From NCBI RefSeq assembly GCF_010470665.1, contig NZ_VOPZ01000003.1, positions 62,001-126,000 of the forward strand: a stretch of 64,000 bases of DNA, in the 5' to 3' direction. The DNA is from Desulfovibrio sp. JC022 (lineage in GTDB: Bacteria > Desulfobacterota > Desulfovibrionia > Desulfovibrionales > Desulfovibrionaceae). The translations under genes and the position numbers were made by a program. Numbering within the stretch: the stretch's first letter is position 1; the number at the start of each line of letters is the position of its first letter. The notes below the pieces were generated by a model. The model worked only from the letters and a program-made list of their open reading frames with translations. It did not search any database and had not been told where the DNA came from. Shown piece after piece: positions 25,895 through 34,221 of this stretch.

Positions 25895-27766
25895 CTACCC
25901 CTCTTCATCAAACTCCGGTACAACGGTATGCAGCATGGCGCGGACTCCGTCTGCATGGAATTTGTCCGCAGCGTCTTTCATTTCGGTAAGCTGTCCTTTG
26001 AAGCTGGCGCAGTAAACTTCAAGGTCATTCTCAAAACCTTTGAGGACCATGATTTTGTCATGTTCGGTGCGGACTATCCCTTCGCCTTCGGTTATCAGTT
26101 CTTCGTACAGTTTTTCGCCTTCGCGCAGGCCGCTGAAGACAATTTCAATATCTTTGCCCGGTTCTTTGCCGGAAAGTCTGATCAGGTCGCGGGCCATGTC
26201 GGCGATTTTGACGGGTTCGCCCATTTCGAGGATGAAAATTTCACCACCATCAGCCATTACTCCGGCTTGCAGGATGAGCTGGGCAGCTTCTGAGATGGAC
26301 ATAAAATAACGGGTAACATCCGGGTGGGTTACGGTCACCGGACCGCCTTTTTCGATCTGGCGGCGAAAGAGAGGTACCACCGATCCGGAGGAGCCGACTA
26401 CATTTCCGAAACGTACAGCCATGAAAGTTGTTTTGGAATCATGGAACAAGCGCATGAGCAGTTCGGTCACACGCTTGGATGCGCCCATAATGTTGGTGGG
26501 CCGCACTGCCTTGTCTGTGGATACGGTGACAAAACGGGCTACCCCATGTTTATCAGCAGCGGTCATTACGTTTTTGGTGCCGCAGATGTTATTGTGCACA
26601 GCCTGCCATGGGTTACGCTCCATCATGGGCACGTGTTTGTAGGCGGCGGCGTGAAATACTGTGTGCGGCTTGTATTTGCCGAAGGTCTCATCCATGAGCT
26701 TATGGTCCTGCACAGAAGCAAGAACGGTTACGTAATCATGGAATTTAAGCTCGTGGTGCAATTCCATCTGGATGCCATAAAGGTTGGCTTCGCTGGCATC
26801 TACAAGAATGAGCTTGGCGGGATTGAATCGTACTACCTGACGGACCAGTTCGGAGCCGATGGACCCGCCGCAACCGGTTACCAATACGGTTTTGCCGGAA
26901 AGATAATCGCTGATAGCGGTTGTATCCAATTGTACCGGGGCGCGTCCCAGCAAATCCTGATAGCTTACATCGCGCAGGGCCTTGATGCCGACCTTGCCAT
27001 TGATGATCTCATCCATGCCGGGCAGGATTTTGTAGGGCAGTCCGGTTTCCTTGCATTCGTCGATAATTTCACGCATCTGCTTGCCTGAAGCCTCGGCAAC
27101 AGCAATGAGGATTTCATTGACGCATTTATTGGCAACAAGTTCCTGCAAGTCGGATAAAGGGCCAAGTACAGGGACTCCGTGGATTGTCCGGCCACGTTTT
27201 GATTTGTCGTTGTCCAGAAAACCTAGAGGTAAATATTTGAGCTGTCCGCTGCTCCGGATTTCGCGGACGACTTTTTCCCCGGCTCGTCCGGCCCCGATAA
27301 TCAGGACATTGTTGCCGTCCACCGGACAGAATTCCGGTGATAACTGAATTGAGTTTCCATCTTTGAAGGCATAAAAGGAGCGGATCATGACTCGCATACC
27401 TCCGCACATGAAAACGGTAAGCATCCAGTCGATGATGAATACTCCGCGGGAAAAGCCTCCGAAGCCGAATTTGTAAAGTACTACGGTGACCAGAATCAAT
27501 GATTGCAGGAAAGTTGCTTCCAGAATGTGCCAGAGGTCACGCAAACTGGTATAGCGCCACATACCGCGATAAAGTCCCAGTCCCAGAAAAACTGAAAATT
27601 TAATAACTACAGCGTATTTGAGTAATTCGAAGCATTGGATTTCCGCAAATTCAGGCAGGCCGAAGTCAAAGCGGAACAGGTAAGCACCGTAAAAGGCTGC
27701 TGCAAAAATCAGCAGGTCCAGCAGGACCATGAGATAAAAATTAGCGTTACGCAGGTTGTGGAGCAT
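25895..27766 (-). CDS. membrane UDP-sugar 4,6-dehydratase, PglF/WbpM/CapD-like
   Basis: A 623-residue protein with four N-terminal membrane helices (within about residues 10-125), a first Rossmann domain ('VLIIGAGRAGEKVVREI') and a catalytic SDR domain ('VLVTGCGGSIGSELVRQV', 'AAAYKHVPMMERNPW', 'FVTVSTDKAVRPTNIMGASKR'). The Tyr normally in the YxxxK motif is Met (MGASK), which is standard for this subfamily. It converts UDP-GlcNAc to the UDP-4-keto-6-deoxy sugar, the first step of bacillosamine and related sugars. The aminotransferase for the next step is directly upstream, 3 bases away. Confidence 0.92.
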   Translation of the reverse strand: MLHNLRNANFYLMVLLDLLIFAAAFYGAYLFRFDFGLPEFAEIQCFELLKYAVVIKFSVFLGLGLYRGMWRYTSLRDLWHILEATFLQSLILVTVVLYKFGFGGFSRGVFIIDWMLTVFMCGGMRVMIRSFYAFKDGNSIQLSPEFCPVDGNNVLIIGAGRAGEKVVREIRSSGQLKYLPLGFLDNDKSKRGRTIHGVPVLGPLSDLQELVANKCVNEILIAVAEASGKQMREIIDECKETGLPYKILPGMDEIINGKVGIKALRDVSYQDLLGRAPVQLDTTAISDYLSGKTVLVTGCGGSIGSELVRQVVRFNPAKLILVDASEANLYGIQMELHHELKFHDYVTVLASVQDHKLMDETFGKYKPHTVFHAAAYKHVPMMERNPWQAVHNNICGTKNVMTAADKHGVARFVTVSTDKAVRPTNIMGASKRVTELLMRLFHDSKTTFMAVRFGNVVGSSGSVVPLFRRQIEKGGPVTVTHPDVTRYFMSISEAAQLILQAGVMADGGEIFILEMGEPVKIADMARDLIRLSGKEPGKDIEIVFSGLREGEKLYEELITEGEGIVRTEHDKIMVLKGFENDLEVYCASFKGQLTEMKDAADKFHADGVRAMLHTVVPEFDEEG

Positions 27767-27769
27767 AAT

Positions 27770-28909
27770 TTATTTTCCGCACCTTTTAATCAGGTCTACG
27801 ATTCTTTGCTGCTCATCGGCTGTCATTGCTGTGCCTGAAGGCAGGCAGAGGCCGCGTTCAAACAGGTCTTCGCTGACTTTACCGCCGAATACGGTGTTGT
27901 CCTTGAAAACAGGCTGATTGTGCATGGGCTTCCATACCGGGCGGGATTCGATATTTTCTTTTTCAAGGGTAATGCGGATATCGTCTGGGAAGGCGCCGAA
28001 TTCATTTTTATCTACCAGCATCACGGAAAGCCAGCGGTTGCATTGACCGTAATCAGCTTCGGGCATGAAAGATAAGCCGGAACAGGAGTCGAGTTCCTGT
28101 TCATAATAATCGAAAATTTCCCTTTTACGTTTAACTCGCTCAGGAATTACTTCCACCTGTCCGCGGCCTACAGCAGCTACAAGGTTGGACATGCGGTAAT
28201 TATAGCCGATTTCTTTGTGCTCGTAATAAGGTTCCGGTTCTTTGGCCTGCTGGGATAGCCAGCGTGCGCGGCTGATCATTTCTTCGTTGTCAGATCCCAA
28301 CATTCCGCCCCCGGAACTGGTGATGATCTTGTTGCCGTTAAAGGAATAGGCGGCCATGAGCGCACCTTTGCCCGCATGCCTGCCTTTATAGGTGGCTCCT
28401 ACTGATTCTGCTGCATCTACAATGAGGGGGATACCGTGCGGTTCGAGGATTTCAAGGATGCGGTCATAATCAGCGCATTGGCCGTAAAGATCGGTCGGGA
28501 TGACTGCTTTGGGCTTGCGTCCGATAGAAATATAGTGATCCACTGCTTCGGCAAGCAGTTCCGGGTCCATGTTCCATGATTTGCAGTCCGAATCAATAAA
28601 TACGGGTTCCGCGCCGATGAAAGTTACGGGACTGACGCTGCCTATAAAGGTCAGGGAAGATGCGATAACCACATCTCCGGGCTCAACGCCCACAATGCGC
28701 AGGGCAAGATGCAAGGCTGCTGTTCCGCTGGAGAGGGCCGCACAATGCGCGAATCCGGTAAGATCAGAGAAATCCTGCTCAAAACCATTGACCATAGGTC
28801 CCAGCGGGGCGATGAAATTACTTTCAAAAGCCTGGCGGACATATTCCTGTTCATTGCCTCCCATGTGCGGGGGGGAAAGATATATGCGTTTATTCTTGCT
28901 TGCGGACAC
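27770..28909 (-). CDS. DegT/DnrJ aminotransferase, PglE-like
   Basis: A 379-residue PLP enzyme. 'RIYLSPPHMGGNEQEYV' is the PglE/PseC-like opening; 'ALSSGTAALHLALRIVGV', 'VDAAESVGATYKGRHAG' and the Schiff-base Lys in 'AYSFNGNKIITSSGGG' follow. It should aminate C4 of the PglF product to give UDP-4-amino-trideoxy sugar. The start is a GTG at 28909, with AAAGGA ten bases upstream. The next acetyltransferase (PglD) is not seen as a separate gene here. Confidence 0.88.
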   Translation of the reverse strand: MSASKNKRIYLSPPHMGGNEQEYVRQAFESNFIAPLGPMVNGFEQDFSDLTGFAHCAALSSGTAALHLALRIVGVEPGDVVIASSLTFIGSVSPVTFIGAEPVFIDSDCKSWNMDPELLAEAVDHYISIGRKPKAVIPTDLYGQCADYDRILEILEPHGIPLIVDAAESVGATYKGRHAGKGALMAAYSFNGNKIITSSGGGMLGSDNEEMISRARWLSQQAKEPEPYYEHKEIGYNYRMSNLVAAVGRGQVEVIPERVKRKREIFDYYEQELDSCSGLSFMPEADYGQCNRWLSVMLVDKNEFGAFPDDIRITLEKENIESRPVWKPMHNQPVFKDNTVFGGKVSEDLFERGLCLPSGTAMTADEQQRIVDLIKRCGK

Positions 28910-28925
28910 TTGCGGGATTTCCTTT

Positions 28926-28976
28926 AAGGCTGAAAATTATCTGTAACAACGGGTCTGATATTACATTTTCAGCCTT
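28926..28976. repeat. 12-base inverted repeat in the leader of the PglE-like gene
   Basis: AAGGCTGAAAAT (28926-28937) and ATTTTCAGCCTT (28965-28976) form a perfect 12-base stem with a 27-base loop. It lies in the 172-base gap between the PglC-like and PglE-like genes, and its downstream arm abuts the AAAGGA ribosome-binding site of the latter. No long T-run follows on the minus strand, so it is a poor simple terminator; an attenuator, RNA-stability element or protein-binding site would fit. Nothing else was recognised in this gap. Confidence 0.6.
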
Positions 28977-29081
28977 TAGTACAGTTCGGCAATTATTCTA
29001 TGAAAGTGGTTGTAATGATTGTTTTAATATGAAGGTAGTGTTTTTATAAGTATTAAATCCAAGTCCCTCTGATTCTTCTGC

Positions 29082-29696
29082 TTAGCGGCTTTTGTCTTCA
29101 TTTGTATTGCCCATAAAATATTTAGTGGTGGCCTGTCCTGGTTGACTGATGCCTTCTCGTTTAAAAACGCGTGCAACAGTAAGGTAGAGAATTTTAATAT
29201 CCAGCCACAAATTATGATTGTCCACATACCAGACGTCAAATTTGAATTTATCCTCCCATGAAATGGCGTTGCGTCCGTTAACCTGTGCCCATCCGGTGAT
29301 ACCGGGAAGCACGTCATGTCGGCTCGCCTGCTCAGGAGAATAAAGGGGAAGATACTGCATGAGCAGTGGGCGCGGCCCAACCAGTGACATATCTCCGAAA
29401 ATTACATTGATCAGTTCCGGGAGTTCATCCAACGAGGTGGAGCGCAGGATTTTACCGAATTTGCTCAGGCGCTGCGAATCCGGGAGTAGGTTGCCGTGTT
29501 CGTCCTTGGCATCAGACATGGTCTTGAATTTTAAAATATTGAAAGGCTTGCCGTTTAATCCTGGCCTGCGCTGGATGAAAAAGATGCCGCCCCCCATTTT
29601 TTTATGAATGGCAATGGCTACTCCGACCAGCACAGGAAAAAAAATGATTAGGGCTGATATGGAAACAACAAGGTCAAAACATCTTTTTACAGTCAT
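29082..29696 (-). CDS. undecaprenyl-phosphate sugar-phosphate transferase, PglC-like
   Basis: A 204-residue minimal polyprenol-phosphate phosphoglycosyl transferase. One N-terminal re-entrant hydrophobic helix (LVVSISALIIFFPVLVGVAI) is followed by 'FFIQRRPGLNGKPFNILKFKTM', 'STSLDELPELINVIFGDMSLVGPRP' (catalytic Asp-Glu dyad) and 'PGITGWAQVNGRNA'. Length and motifs match PglC, which puts a diacetamido-trideoxyhexose-phosphate on undecaprenyl phosphate and starts glycan assembly at the inner membrane. It abuts the PglA-like gene with no gap. Confidence 0.92.
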   Translation of the reverse strand: MTVKRCFDLVVSISALIIFFPVLVGVAIAIHKKMGGGIFFIQRRPGLNGKPFNILKFKTMSDAKDEHGNLLPDSQRLSKFGKILRSTSLDELPELINVIFGDMSLVGPRPLLMQYLPLYSPEQASRHDVLPGITGWAQVNGRNAISWEDKFKFDVWYVDNHNLWLDIKILYLTVARVFKREGISQPGQATTKYFMGNTNEDKSR

Positions 29697-30806
29697 TTAC
29701 AGTCCCATGGCTTTCATTATGGTCGCATTGACCTTGTTAACATCATATTTTTCAGCAACATATTTAAGCGAAGCTTTACCCATGTTTAGCAAAAGATCAG
29801 GCTGGAGGATGAATTCCTCCATGGTCAGTTCTAATGCAGAAACATCCTTAACCGGAACCATGAAACCGTTTTGTCCTTCGAGTACTGTTTCGCGGCATCC
29901 GGTTGCATCCGTGGTCACAATGGCCCGTCCGGTTGCCATGGCTTCCAGTACCGAGCGTGGGGTTCCTTCTCGGTATGAGGGGAGCACATAGACCGAACAA
30001 TTTTTCAGTTCTTCGCGCACATCGGCAATCGGGCCGATGCATTCAACTCCGCCATTCTGCCATTTTGCGATAAGATCGTCACTTACTGAATCAGGGCCAT
30101 CATCGTGGGGACCGACTAGTCTGAACCGGGCTTGCGGATGTTTTTTTTTCAAGCGCACGGAGGCTTCTGCGAATTCGCGCACGCCTTTTTCTTTGAGCAG
30201 CCGGGAAATGCAGAGGAATACCGGATGTCCTTCCGGGACAGGGGAGTTTAAGTAGTGGGTAAGATCAACCCCGGAGCCATTGATCACGATAGTTTTTTTC
30301 TCTGCCGGAATTACGGCTAACTCTTTAAATAGATCCCTATCGTCCGGGTTTTGGAAAATGACCGCATTATTGCAAGCCAATCCGGCGCGGTACATGTTCT
30401 TTACCAGCTTGAAGAGCAATTTTTGCTTACCGGAAGTCTGCCCGAAGGCATAGCCCAGTCCGGTTATCATAGAATAAATGTTTTTTATCCCGGCTATTCT
30501 TGCTGCGATGGAGCCGTAAATAACTGGTTTGATGGTGTAGGAAAGGACCGTGTCAGGTTTAACTTTTTTTAGTATTTTAACCAATGCGAAAAGAGCAACC
30601 AAATCTTTGATAGGATTCATGCCTGTGCGCTGAATGGGTGCTTCAACGAATTTAATACCCATTGCAGCTAGCTTTTTTGGCACGTCTGGGGAATCAGGCG
30701 GCGCAATGCCGTAGACTTCATGTCCGGCATCTTTTATGGCTTTAAGCATGGGGCCGCGAAAATTTATAAGGGAAGGTCCGTACCCGCCTATGACTGCTAT
30801 TTTCAT
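29697..30806 (-). CDS. glycosyltransferase GT4, PglA-like
   Basis: A 369-residue GT-B enzyme. 'IAVIGGYGPSLINFRGPMLKAI' and 'GIKFVEAPIQRTGMNPIKDL' match the PglA/CapM/WbnK branch. The donor domain has 'GVDLTHYLNSPVPEG', 'FLCISRLLKEKGVREF' and 'PSYREGTPRSVLEAMATGRA' with both Glu of the EX7E motif. PglA adds the second sugar (GalNAc-type) to undecaprenyl-diphospho-bacillosamine. It has a GGAGGA ribosome-binding site and is the first gene of the leftward unit. Confidence 0.88.
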   Translation of the reverse strand: MKIAVIGGYGPSLINFRGPMLKAIKDAGHEVYGIAPPDSPDVPKKLAAMGIKFVEAPIQRTGMNPIKDLVALFALVKILKKVKPDTVLSYTIKPVIYGSIAARIAGIKNIYSMITGLGYAFGQTSGKQKLLFKLVKNMYRAGLACNNAVIFQNPDDRDLFKELAVIPAEKKTIVINGSGVDLTHYLNSPVPEGHPVFLCISRLLKEKGVREFAEASVRLKKKHPQARFRLVGPHDDGPDSVSDDLIAKWQNGGVECIGPIADVREELKNCSVYVLPSYREGTPRSVLEAMATGRAIVTTDATGCRETVLEGQNGFMVPVKDVSALELTMEEFILQPDLLLNMGKASLKYVAEKYDVNKVNATIMKAMGL

Positions 30807-30828
30807 TGTTCCTCCAGTAATTGAGCGG

Positions 30829-30884
30829 ACAGTACTTGCGGTTTTGAGTGTGTGTCAATCCTAACTCTGGAAGCAAGGTTAGGA
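30829..30884 (-). promoter_or_regulatory. candidate promoter with adjacent inverted repeat
   Basis: On the minus strand TTGACA (30858-30853) precedes TACTGT (30834-30829) with an 18-base spacer, upstream of the PglA-like gene. A TCCTAAC/GTTAGGA inverted repeat (30859-30865 and 30878-30884, 12-base loop) lies directly next to the -35 box and also between the divergent plus-strand unit and this one. A binding site for a regulator that controls both directions is possible. The -10 match is weak. Confidence 0.4.
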
Positions 30885-30916
30885 GGTTTTATTGAAAAAT
30901 ATTTTTGGGAGTTGTT

Positions 30917-31282
30917 ATGAATGTAAGTAATGAGCGAATAATTGATTTTCTCGGGCGTTTGGATACGCTCTTGAAACGCGGCAATATTGTTTACAGGCAG
31001 TACTTGGACAATGAAAAGCAGTTGCTTTTTGCCAAAGTGATAAAAGATAATAATATGCGCATCAGAGAGTTGGTTCTTGCTTATACCCATATCTTGCCAG
31101 AAGTGCATCAGGCAAACGCAATTGATTTAGTTGTGCATGTTGATGTGTGGAATGTCTTGTGGGAAGATTTGTTTGCGAGTAAAGATTGGAATTTATGCGA
31201 TTCATTTGTCTTTGAAAATAAAGTTAATTTTCCAAGGGAGTCGGTAGACTCTTTGATCAAGTTTTATCAAGAACAAATATAG
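30917..31282 (+). CDS. hypothetical protein, 121 residues
   Basis: Not recognised. The ATG at 30917 has GGGAG five bases upstream and is preferred to a TTG at 30905. The protein is soluble and mixed alpha/beta, with a charged N-terminal helix (ERIIDFLGRLDTLLKR), a Trp-rich middle (VDVWNVLWEDLF) and no signal peptide or metal motif. It is followed 18 bases later by the formyltransferase gene, so the two form a small plus-strand unit between two minus-strand blocks. A helper or specificity role for the formyltransferase can only be guessed. Confidence 0.65.
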   Translation: MNVSNERIIDFLGRLDTLLKRGNIVYRQYLDNEKQLLFAKVIKDNNMRIRELVLAYTHILPEVHQANAIDLVVHVDVWNVLWEDLFASKDWNLCDSFVFENKVNFPRESVDSLIKFYQEQI

Positions 31283-31300
31283 ATTTAGTTGGAGATGAGT

Positions 31301-31978
31301 ATGTCTGAACAAAAGAATAGGGTTTTATTTTTGGGAAAAAAAGATGACAGCTGCTGCCTGAAGGCTTTGAAGTTCTGTGAAACTAACTTTAGTGCAGTTA
31401 CTGCTTATCTGGGAGAGTGGGGGGAGAAATTCCCTGCTGAAATTGATGAGTGGGAAGGGGAATTTGTAATCTCTTATCTCTCAAGATGGGTTATCCCGCA
31501 ACGCATAATTGAAAAGGCAAAATGTGCTGCAATCAATTTTCATCCCGCAACTCCCGATTATCCGGGGATTGGGTGTAATAATTTCGCTTTGTACGAGGAA
31601 GCAAAAGAGTATGGAGTCACCTGTCATCACATGCTTGCAGCAGTTGATACAGGAGATGTTATTGCAGTTAAAAAGTTTTCTTTGTATCCGGATGATACAG
31701 TAGATAGTGTCCTGTCTCGTACATACGACACGCAGATAATGTTATTCTATGAGGTTATGGATTTTATTCTCAAGGGTGAGGAGCTTCCCAAGTCAGATTT
31801 AAAGTGGAGTCGTAAACCCTTTACTCGTAAGGAATTTGATCAATTAGGTAAAATTACGCCTGACATGTCAAAAGAGGAAATGGCTAGAAGAATCAGGGCA
31901 ACGAGTTACGGGCAGTGGCAGCCGACTGTTGAACTGAACGGTTTTGTTTTTAAGTACAATCCAGAAAAGCAAAAATAG
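31301..31978 (+). CDS. formyltransferase-fold protein, probable sugar N-formyltransferase
   Basis: A protein of about 225 residues with the methionyl-tRNA formyltransferase catalytic fold but without the C-terminal tRNA-binding domain. The active-site block 'AINFHPATPDYPGIGCNN' replaces the usual HxSLLPxxxG, with the catalytic Asn and His kept, and 'DTGDVI' supplies the catalytic Asp. The short form resembles amino-sugar N-formyltransferases (WbkC, FdtF, VioF types), which use N10-formyltetrahydrofolate. The start at 31301 follows GGAG by 6 bases; 31295 is an alternative. Several 4-amino sugars made by this locus could be substrates. Confidence 0.75.
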   Translation: MSEQKNRVLFLGKKDDSCCLKALKFCETNFSAVTAYLGEWGEKFPAEIDEWEGEFVISYLSRWVIPQRIIEKAKCAAINFHPATPDYPGIGCNNFALYEEAKEYGVTCHHMLAAVDTGDVIAVKKFSLYPDDTVDSVLSRTYDTQIMLFYEVMDFILKGEELPKSDLKWSRKPFTRKEFDQLGKITPDMSKEEMARRIRATSYGQWQPTVELNGFVFKYNPEKQK

Positions 31979-32011
31979 AGCTATTCTATAAAGGGGGATA
32001 GTCCTAATAGG

Positions 32012-33976
32012 TTACCCAATCTCCCAGTGCTCACACCAGCTCTGGAACATGAGCACACTCCAGATTTTATACTGGTTGTCCTTGATTCCGGTCAGGTGTT
32101 CATTCCATGCCAGACGCACTGCGCCAGTATTGAAATAGCCCTCGCGGTCCAGACGATCCGGGGCCAGTAGTTCTTCGGCCCACTCGCGTAGCGGTCCACG
32201 CAGCCAGCTGTCGATGGGCACGCCGAAGCCCATTTTGGGACGTTCTATCATTTCCTGAGGTACGTATTTGTATAGAATTTCACGCAAAATATGTTTGCCT
32301 TGCCCGTTGTTTATACGCAGGTGCATAGGCAGACGCTGGGAAAATTCCACAATTTCATGGTCAAGGAAAGGGGCGCGGGTTTCAAGGCTGATACCCATAG
32401 CCGCTCGGTCAACCTTGGTCAGGATATCGTCAGTCATGTAGTTGGCTGCATCCATGAACTGCATCCATGCAGTCAGGTTAGTCTGTGACGGTTGGCGGTT
32501 ATCGTTCTGGAACGGCCCTTTGAATTCATTGGCGTTGCGTATAACTGCTTCAGGATTGAGCCAGATGGAAGTCAGGTCCCGGTAATATTCTGAGGCGGAT
32601 GCAGCTCCCATTACATCAGCAAGCTTATGGATTTTCTGTCCGGGTAGCCGTATCTGTAAAGCGGACGGCAGGAATGGGCCGTACATTTTAAATACTTTGT
32701 TCCAGCTATGCGGTGGTACGGAAGAAATCCATCCGGCCAGCATTTTGCGCAGGGGAGCGGGAATATTTTTCAGCCTGTTCCACAAAGAGCAGCCTTTGAC
32801 ATGGCGGTTGTAGCCGGCGAAAAGCTCATCCCCGCCGTCACCGGAAAGGGCCACGGTCACATGCTCACGGGTCATGCGTGAAACAAGGTGGGTGGGAATC
32901 TGTGAGGAATCTGAAAAGGGCTGGTCCCAGATTTGTGGAATCTGGGGGACAATATTCAGTGCGTCCTGTGGTGAAACATACAACTCGGTATGTTCGGTTC
33001 CTATGTGCTTGGCTACAGCCTTGGCATCGTCAGCTTCGTTGTATGCTTCATCATTAAAGCCGATGGTGAAAGTTTTGACCGGAGCCAGCGCGCATTGCTG
33101 CATCAGAGATACGATGAGTGATGAGTCCACTCCGCCGGAAAGGAACGCACCCAGCGGTACATCTGAAATCATTTCCCGCTCAATGACTTTGAGCAGCAGA
33201 TCTTCCAGAGTTTCGGTGATTGCATTGTCCGGGGCAGTGAAAATTTTGTTCTCAGCTTCACGGGCGCAGTCCAGCAGGGACCAGTAGGGCCGGGGTTCCA
33301 TGAGTTCCCCGTTCGGTCGCAGACAGGTCCATGTGCCGGGCATGAGGCAGAATGTATCTTTAAAAATTGTATGCGGTGCGGGCACATAGCAGTAGCGCAG
33401 ATAAGCGGCCAGTGAGTCACGGTCCACTTCACGTTTGAAATATTTTTTGTAGCCCATGAGGGCTTTCAGTTCAGAGCCGAACAGAAAATTGTGGCCCTGT
33501 CTGGAATAGTAGAGCGGTTTTTCGCCCATACGGTCACGGGCAAGCAACAGGCAATGCTCTTTGCGGTCCCAGATGGCGATGGCGAACATTCCGTTGAACC
33601 GTTTGAGTGATTCTTCAAAGCCCCATTGCTCGACAGCTTCAAGCATGACCTCGGTGTCGGAATGGCCGCGCCACCCCGGAAAGTCTTCGGCTTGTTCAAG
33701 TTCCGTACGCAGGTCGCGGTAATTGTATATTTCACCATTGTAAACTGTAACGTACCGACCTGATTTGGAATGCATGGGCTGTACGCCCTCTTCGGTCAGG
33801 TCGATGATGGCTAAGCGGCGGTGGTCAAGTCCTATGCCCCATTCAGGATCAGCCCATTGGTCGGAACCGTCCGGTCCGCGCGTGTTCTGGGCGTCGCCCA
33901 TTTTACGGGCTATGCGTTCCAGTCTCGTAGCATCAGATGAACGGGTAAGATCAATAAAGCCTGCTATTCCACACAT
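32012..33976 (-). CDS. asnB: asparagine synthetase, glutamine-hydrolysing
   Basis: A 654-residue enzyme starting Met-Cys-Gly-Ile (residues 1-4), where Cys2 is the glutaminase nucleophile; hence the start at 33976, not the in-frame ATG at 34006. The synthetase domain has the PPi loop 'LSGGVDSSL' and 'ALSGDGGDELFAGY'. In polysaccharide loci such enzymes often amidate a uronic acid rather than make asparagine; this locus makes a diacetamido-uronate, so amidation of that sugar is a reasonable alternative. The gene is convergent with the formyltransferase gene. Confidence 0.88.
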   Translation of the reverse strand: MCGIAGFIDLTRSSDATRLERIARKMGDAQNTRGPDGSDQWADPEWGIGLDHRRLAIIDLTEEGVQPMHSKSGRYVTVYNGEIYNYRDLRTELEQAEDFPGWRGHSDTEVMLEAVEQWGFEESLKRFNGMFAIAIWDRKEHCLLLARDRMGEKPLYYSRQGHNFLFGSELKALMGYKKYFKREVDRDSLAAYLRYCYVPAPHTIFKDTFCLMPGTWTCLRPNGELMEPRPYWSLLDCAREAENKIFTAPDNAITETLEDLLLKVIEREMISDVPLGAFLSGGVDSSLIVSLMQQCALAPVKTFTIGFNDEAYNEADDAKAVAKHIGTEHTELYVSPQDALNIVPQIPQIWDQPFSDSSQIPTHLVSRMTREHVTVALSGDGGDELFAGYNRHVKGCSLWNRLKNIPAPLRKMLAGWISSVPPHSWNKVFKMYGPFLPSALQIRLPGQKIHKLADVMGAASASEYYRDLTSIWLNPEAVIRNANEFKGPFQNDNRQPSQTNLTAWMQFMDAANYMTDDILTKVDRAAMGISLETRAPFLDHEIVEFSQRLPMHLRINNGQGKHILREILYKYVPQEMIERPKMGFGVPIDSWLRGPLREWAEELLAPDRLDREGYFNTGAVRLAWNEHLTGIKDNQYKIWSVLMFQSWCEHWEIG

Positions 33977-33980
33977 GTTT

Positions 33981-34057
33981 GCCTCCGGCGGCCCTTCGGG
34001 GACCAAAGGAGAGGGGAAAACCCTTTTGCTAACGCCAAAAAGTGTTTTCCCCTCTCC
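33981..34057 (+). repeat. palindromic intergenic repeat, variant copy
   Basis: It begins GCCTCCGGCGGCCC (33981-33994), the same head as the copy at 46238. A 14-base perfect stem follows, GGAGAGGGGAAAAC (34008-34021) with GTTTTCCCCTCTCC (34044-34057), and can be extended outward with mismatches. It lies just upstream of asnB and back to back with another copy at 34154-34220. It is non-coding. Confidence 0.75.
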
Positions 34058-34153
34058 TCTGGACTCCTTACCCCTTTCCCAAAACGCGTTAGTAGGGGGT
34101 GAAATTTTTCATTATCAGCGACTTCATATTACTTAGAGGCGAAGCCCTAATAA

Positions 34154-34220
34154 AAGTTTTTGGGATTCTTAAACCCTTTTTACAAAAAGGGTTTAAGGCC
34201 CCCGGCGGGGTCGCCGAAGG
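34154..34220 (-). repeat. palindromic intergenic repeat at the end of kdsD
   Basis: Read on the minus strand it starts GCCTTCGGCGACCC, then CCGGGGGCCTTAAACCC, and contains an almost loopless hairpin: CTTAAACCCTTTTT (34168-34181) pairs with AAAAAGGGTTTAAG (34184-34197) over 14 bases. The whole element is closely similar to 46238-46306 in the same orientation relative to its upstream gene. It directly follows the kdsD stop, so it could also act as a terminator or 3'-end stabiliser. Confidence 0.8.
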
Positions 34221-34221
34221 C

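Noticed and set aside
26324-27088. A 254-residue open frame on the plus strand
   Set aside because: It lies wholly antisense to the PglF-like gene, whose motifs are complete. The plus-strand protein has His/Gly/Tyr-rich low-information composition and no family motif.
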